Program-made: the position numbers and the translations under genes
Shown here: in pieces, positions 58,987 to 64,000 of the stretch
Layout of the letters: every line of letters starts with the position of its first letter
How positions within the stretch are numbered: the first letter of the stretch is position 1
Origin: Proteles cristata cristata
Taxonomy: Eukaryota; Chordata; Mammalia; Carnivora; Hyaenidae
DNA: 64,000 nt
NCBI GenBank assembly: GCA_017311185.1
Contig: JAESUZ010005462.1
Span: 4,526,001 to 4,590,000, forward strand
Reading direction: 5' to 3'
Notes under the pieces: model-generated
Told to the model about the DNA's origin: nothing
Database searches by the model: none
The model's input: only the letters and a program-made list of their open reading frames with translations

Positions 58987-59232
58987 AAATGAAAGAGAAG
59001 GCATCACTATAGATCCTATGAACATTAAAAGAAATATTATGAATAATTTTGTGCCCATCAATTTGATAACCTACATAAAATTTAGGAATTCTCCGATAGA
59101 TAACAGTTTACCAAAACTCACACAAGAAAAACAGTTTGAATACACCAGCATACATTAAAGAAATGGTAATAAAAATAACCTCCCAAGAAGAAAATTCCAG
59201 GCTCAGATGGGTACCTTCACTCAATTTTGCTG

Positions 59233-59604
59233 TAAACTTAAAACATCTTATTTGAAATTCATTAGTTAATTAATTAATTAATTGTAAAAACTTATCTGTC
59301 AGCAAACAGGAAACAACAAGAGAACAAATACTTACTGGGTAAGGAGAGTTTAATGAAGAAACCACTGTAAATGTGTGGGTGGTGTTTAGGAATCTCAACA
59401 AGGGGTGTTATAGTATCTCAGTGCTAATGACAGTAGGAAGTTCTCACTACTCTTTTACCTGAATGGAAATTCCTGGAATTCAGAGAATGATATATGACAG
59501 GAGATGCAGACAGGTAGAGGGATTTCATGCTCCTCGTTGTTTCCAATTTCCTGAAGAATTTCTCTAATTTCTCCAATGTTTCTTCCCTTTGGTCCAAAAA
59601 AAGT
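59233..59604. other. Non-L1 insert between two L1M pieces
   Basis: A (TTAA)n patch, then CTGTCAGCAAACAGGAAAC to TTTGGTCCAAAAAAAG. Not L1, and family not recognised. The L1 RT-linker region just before it (58.7 kb) recurs after it (59.7 kb). Confidence 0.4.
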
Positions 59605-60413
59605 AGAAGAAAAGAAAGAATATTGGTAAATTATAAGTCAATAATATAGAAAACAAACACAGAAGAGTAATTCAGTGAAAACAAAAGTCAATTTGAGAGG
59701 CTCAACAAAACTGATAAACCTCTAGTTAGTCTAATCAGAAAGAAAAGAGAAGACACAAATTACTAACAATAGAAATGAGAGAGGGGACTTTTCTATAAAT
59801 CCTACAGATATTGAAAGGATGACAAGAATATTATAAATAATTTTATGCTAATGAATTTTGAAATTTTAGATGAATGGGCAAGGAAATACCTTTCCTTGAA
59901 AAACAAACTAATAAAACACACTTGAGAAAATATACTGTCCTAGATATCTCCATCATTGAATTCAACCAAACATTTAGGGAATGAGTAATACCAGTTTTAC
60001 ACAATCTCTTCTAGAAAACAGAAAAAGAAGGAATACTTCCCAACTTATCTTATAAAGCCAATATTACCTGATACCAAAATCAAAGACATTACAAGAAAAT
60101 AAAATTCTAGATCTATGTCTTTTATGGACATAGATGGAAACATCCTTTAAAAAATGTTAACAAATTGAATCAAGTGACACTTTTTAAAAAGTAATACAAC
60201 ATGACTAAATGGTAGTAATCTCAAGAATGCAAGATTCAGCCTTCAAAACTCAATCAATGTAACTTAACACAATGGCATATTAGAGAGGAAAAATCATAAT
60301 TATCTAAATGAAGAAAATGTATTTAATAAGATTCAACTTTCATTCACATTAAAAAGTTAGCAGATAAGGAATATAAAGAAACATCCTAAATGTGATAAAG
60401 AACATCAATGACA

Positions 60414-60635
60414 GGAGCGCCTGGGTGACTCAGTCAGCTGAGCATCCAACTTTGACTCAGGTCATGATCTCATGGTTCGTGGGTTGGAGCCGCATTGGGC
60501 TCTTTGATGACAGCTCAGAGCCTGAAGCCTGTTTCAGATTCTGCATCTCCCTCTCTCTCTGATCCTCCCCTACTCACACTCTCTCTCTCTCTCTCTCTCT
60601 CAGAAATAAATAAAAAACATTAAAAAAAAAAAAGA
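60414..60635 (+). mobile_element. CAN-SINE
   Basis: Perfect 15-bp duplication AGAACATCAATGACA (60399-60413, 60636-60650). Confidence 0.94.
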
Positions 60636-61674
60636 AGAACATCAATGACAAACCTACACCTAACATAATACTTAATGGAAAAAGAATGAATGCCTTCCTT
60701 CTAAGAACAGAAACAAGATAAAAATGTCTTCTTTCACTGTTCCTATTCAACATTGTACTGGAAGTCTCAACCAATGCATTAGGACAAGGAAAAGAAATAA
60801 AAGACAATCAGATTAGAAAGGAAGAAGTAAATTCTCCCTATTTGCAGACAACATAATTGTTTACATAGAAAACCCCATGAAATGTACTCAAATATTTCTA
60901 GACTTATTAAATGAATTAAGCAAAGTCACCAAATTCAAGGTCAATATACAAAACTCATTTGTGTTTCTGTATACTAATTACAAACACTTGGATATTGAAA
61001 ATTTTTAGTATTTTATAATAGCATCAAAATGTGTGAAAGTTAACAAAAATGTATAAGGTCTATATATTAAACCTATAAGAACAAACATTGCTGACATAAT
61101 TTAAATATCATCTGAATAATCAGAAAGCTATACCTTGCTAATTATTCAGTAGACTAAATATAGCTATAATATCAGTTCTTCTCAAAATGATATATATATT
61201 CAATGTAACCCCAATCTAAATTACAGTGCGGGCTTTTGTGTAGATAAGCGAATCTTAAAATTTATATGGAAGTGCAAAAGAACAACAATGATCAAAACAA
61301 TTTTGAAAAATAATAACAAATTTGAAAAACTCACACCACCTGATTTCAAGGCTTCCTATAAAGCTGCAATAATCATGCCAGTGTGAAATTGGTGACAGGA
61401 TAAGTAACTATATCAATGAATCCAAATAAGGAGTCTGAAAATAGTACAAAAAATGGTCAATTGGTAATTGATAAAAGTGCAAAAGCCATTCAGTGGAGAA
61501 TGAATCTTTTGGACAAACTGTGCAGGAACAAATGGGTATCCATATGAAAAAAACAAAAACAAAATTTTACCTATATGAAAATTAAGTCAAAATATATTAT
61601 AGACCTAAATGTAAAACTTTTAAAAGAAAATACAGGAACAATATCTTCATGACATGGAGTTAGGCAAAAATTTA

Positions 61675-61881
61675 TTTTAAAAATTTATTTATTTTTGAGA
61701 GATATAAAGAGCACGAGTTGGGGAGAGGCAGAGAGAGAAGGAGACACAGAATCTGAAGCAGGATCCAGGCTCTGAGCAAGCTGTCAGCACAGAGCCCGAT
61801 GTGAGGTTTGAACCCAAGAACTGTGAGATCATGACCTGAACTGAAGTCGACGCTCAACCGACTGAGACACCCAAGTGTCCC
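61675..61881 (-). mobile_element. CAN-SINE, antisense
   Basis: TTTATTTATTTTTGAGAG tail, GATCATGACCTGA, and degraded head CTGAGACACCCAAGTG. Flanks are A/T-rich and the duplication is uncertain. Confidence 0.88.
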
Positions 61882-62345
61882 CAAAATTTTTTAAACATGA
61901 TACCAAAAGTCTTATGCTTTTCTATTTAAAAAATCCATAAATTAGGCTTCACCAAAATGTTAAACTTAACTTTGTGAAAGACTGTCAAGAGAATGAAAAG
62001 ATAAGCAATAGACTGGGCGAAAATATTTGCAAATCATGTATTTAACAAAGGATGTGTATCCAGAATATTTAGCAAACTCTTGAAGTTCAACAATAAGAAA
62101 ACTTTAATAGATACAGAAATTAAACAGCCATTTCGCCAAAGAATATATATTGATAATAAAAAATGTTCAACATCTTCAGTTATTATGGAAATACAAATAA
62201 TAACCAGAATGTGATACTACTGCACATCTTTGAGAATAACTGAAATTTAAAAAAATAATAAACTAACAATACCTTATTCTGATGGGAACGTAAAGCACCT
62301 AAAACTGTTATACATTGCTAGTAAGAATTTAAAGTACTACATCCA

Positions 62346-62560
62346 GGGTGCCTGGGTGGCTCAGGTGGATAAGTGTCAGACTTTGATTTTGGCTCAGATT
62401 GTGGGATCTCACGGTTGTGGGATCTAGCTCCTAATTGGGCTCCACATGGAGTGTGGAGCCTGCTTGGGATTCTCTCTCTCTTCCTCTTTCTATGTCCCTC
62501 CTCTGCTGTCTCTTCCTCTCTCAAAATAAATAAATAAAGATTAAAAAATAATAAAAACAT
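62346..62560 (+). mobile_element. CAN-SINE, older copy
   Basis: GGGTGCCTGGGTGGCTCAGG head and a variant body (TCCACATGGAGTGTGGAGCC), tail AAATAAATAAATAAAG. Confidence 0.88.
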
Positions 62561-62596
62561 AAAATGCTACAGCCATGTTGAAAATCAGTTTGTGAG

Positions 62597-62814
62597 GGCA
62601 CCTGCGTGGCTCAGTCAGCTAAGCCTCTGACTTCAGTTCAGGTCATGCTGTCACAGTTTGTGAGTTTGAGATCCCCCTCTGATTCTGTGCTGACAGCTCA
62701 GAGCCTAGAACCTGCTTCAGATTCTGTGTCTCCCTCTCTCTCTACCTCTTGCCTGCTCACACTTGATCTCTGTCTCTCTCAAAAATGAATAAACACTTTA
62801 AAAAAAGAAAAAAA
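62597..62814 (+). mobile_element. CAN-SINE, second of a cluster of three
   Basis: Imperfect duplication GAAAATCAGTTTGTGAG / GAAAATTGGCTTATGAG around it. Confidence 0.88.
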
Positions 62815-62835
62815 GAAAATTGGCTTATGAGTTTC

Positions 62836-63052
62836 TTTTTAAAATTTTTATTTATTATGTTTATTCATTTTTGAGAGATAGAGACATAGCCTTAACGGGA
62901 GGGGCAGAGAGAGAGACACACAGAATCTGAAGCAGGCTTCAGGCTCTGAGCTGTTAGCACAGAGCCTGACACAGGTCTTGAACTCATGAACCCTGAGATC
63001 ATGACCTGAGCCATAGCGGACCTCCAGCTGACTGAGCCACCCAGGCGTCCCC
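62836..63052 (-). mobile_element. CAN-SINE, antisense, abutting the previous one
   Basis: Flanked by GGCTTATGAGTTTC / AGCTTGTGAGTTTC (62822-62835, 63053-63066), so it inserted beside the duplication of the preceding SINE. Confidence 0.9.
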
Positions 63053-63604
63053 AGCTTGTGAGTTTCTTATAAACTGTACTTATAAACAGTTTTTTAAAAG
63101 CATACACTTACATTATGACTCAGCAATTTCAAAAACCAATGTTCACAGTAAAACCTATAGACAATAGTTTATAAAATCTTTATTTATAATCATACAAAAC
63201 TATAAATAATGCAAAAACTGAGGAATAGACAAAAACTGTGGCACATCCATACAGTGGTATACTAAGCAGTAAAAAGAAATATATACAACATTTATGAATC
63301 TCAAATTTCTTATGCTGAGAAATATGTCATATTTAAAAGATTTATATACAGTATGATTTCATTAGATGGAAGTTTATAAAAGGCAAAACCATGGAGATAG
63401 AAAACAGATGAGCGATTAGTGGGTGGGGTAAAGGGATTGAATGAAATCCCAATGGAACATTTCAGGATGATGGAAAAGTTCTATATCATGATTTTGGTTA
63501 TCTGATGGTTGTTACACAATTGAACACATTTGTCAAAATTCATCAATTTAATTAATTTTACTTTGTACAAATTATGCTTCAACCAAGCGGAAAAAACAAA
63601 AGGT

Positions 63605-64000
63605 TTATTTATGGACTACCTACTAACTGGATCACAATCACAACCCCAAATGTGATGTACACAGTCTTCTAATCCCACTAGCAGCATAATTCTTTATTCA
63701 TGGTAGGCAGTATAAGGTACAGCAGTTTATCTCTTATTGTTGTGGTTTATTCCAGCACATACCAGACCACAAGACCTCTAAATACATCACTAATTTATTA
63801 GGTTCCTTATCTTTTGCTGAGTTTATCTCCTACTCTCTGCCATGCATATGTGTCATCAAGGTATCTAGAATGCTTGATGCTTCCTGCCCTCTAGGTCTAT
63901 TAGCATAATATCATCAATATGATGGACCACCTTGATGGTCTATGGTCATATCAGATGGTCTATATCAAAATAATGAATTTCCCTTCAGTTTACATTATGA
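63605..64000 (-). pseudogene. ERV-L pol (reverse transcriptase) relic, antisense
   Basis: On the complement strand, from about 63990 down to 63605, short segments resemble the RT region of ERV-L endogenous retroviruses. There is an IDD-type catalytic box (complement of 63905-63925, His in place of the usual Tyr), then a THMHGRE segment, and later a weak DKLL region. At least one frameshift follows the catalytic box, and several stops lie in the distal part, so it is an old inactive copy. It is cut by the window edge; LTRs are not seen. Confidence 0.65.

Larger units (their letters stand above)
57619..59232 (+). mobile_element. Ancient L1M, ORF2 endonuclease to RT start
   Basis: GACAGAGATTGTTATAGTGG, ATTAATTTCAAAAAGAGTG, CAGGCAGAAATCCAGTAATGAC and ATATTCACCAAGATAGATCACAT follow L1 endonuclease order. 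SEIKLETRKSKL-like and RT linker sequence then run to 59230. Two SINEs and a microsatellite are inside. No long open frame. Confidence 0.7.
59605..63600 (+). mobile_element. Ancient L1M, RT to 3' end
   Basis: Starts in the RT linker (GATAAACCTCTAGTTAGTCTAATC). It runs through degraded palm sequence (TATTTGCAGACAACATAATT at the FADD site, Asp codon changed) and the C-terminal domain. It ends with an L1M-type 3' end (TACTTTGTACAAATTATGCTTCAACC). Five SINEs interrupt it. No functional frame. Confidence 0.7.

Overview
The window is mammalian nuclear DNA made almost entirely of retrotransposons. I find no host protein-coding gene, tRNA or rRNA gene, or CRISPR array. The best clue to the organism is 27 copies of the tRNA-Lys-derived carnivoran CAN-SINE, with the head CCTGGGTGGCTCAGTCGGTTAAG, the B box GGTTCGAGCCC and a CT-rich tail ending in AAATAAA. 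The copies look cat-like rather than dog-like. A young subset carries its own diagnostic bases, so I infer a feliform carnivoran (cat family or a near relative), species not determined.

Layout. 1-10.9 kb: a 127-bp tandem repeat next to the broken ORF1/ORF2 of an old LINE-1 (L1), then an unusual L1 whose first ~60 bases are joined directly to ORF2, an ancient L1M piece, and the 3' half of another L1. 10.9-14.4 kb: mostly unassigned sequence. 14.4-18.2 kb: an ancient antisense L1M hit by three younger antisense L1 3' ends and two SINEs. 18.2-30 kb: low-repeat intergenic DNA with MER5-like and L2-like relics, a ~79-bp L1 insertion and one more antisense L1 tail. 30.2-33.6 kb: an ancient LTR-interior-like repeat split by a SINE and an inverted (twin-primed) L1. 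37.2-46.7 kb: old L1 fragments, including two copies of the reverse transcriptase (RT) region facing each other. 46.7-57.6 kb: one L1 inserted into another of the same family. The inner copy is nearly full length (50286-57220) and has perfect 15-bp target-site duplications (TSDs). 57.6-63.6 kb: ancient L1M carrying seven SINEs. 63.6-64 kb: an antisense ERV-L pol relic.

How the parts work together. The L1s supplied (or once supplied) ORF2 endonuclease/RT, which normally also mobilises CAN-SINEs; many insertions still show 11-19 bp TSDs. Every L1 here has frameshifts or stops, so none should be autonomous. The sequence shows no new coding system. The most notable items are a probable spliced-RNA-derived L1 (3654-7897) with the matching splice donor still visible in a second L1 at 46752/46753, the nested L1 pair, the repeat-array 5' region, the twin-primed L1, and a young SINE subfamily with shared diagnostic bases.
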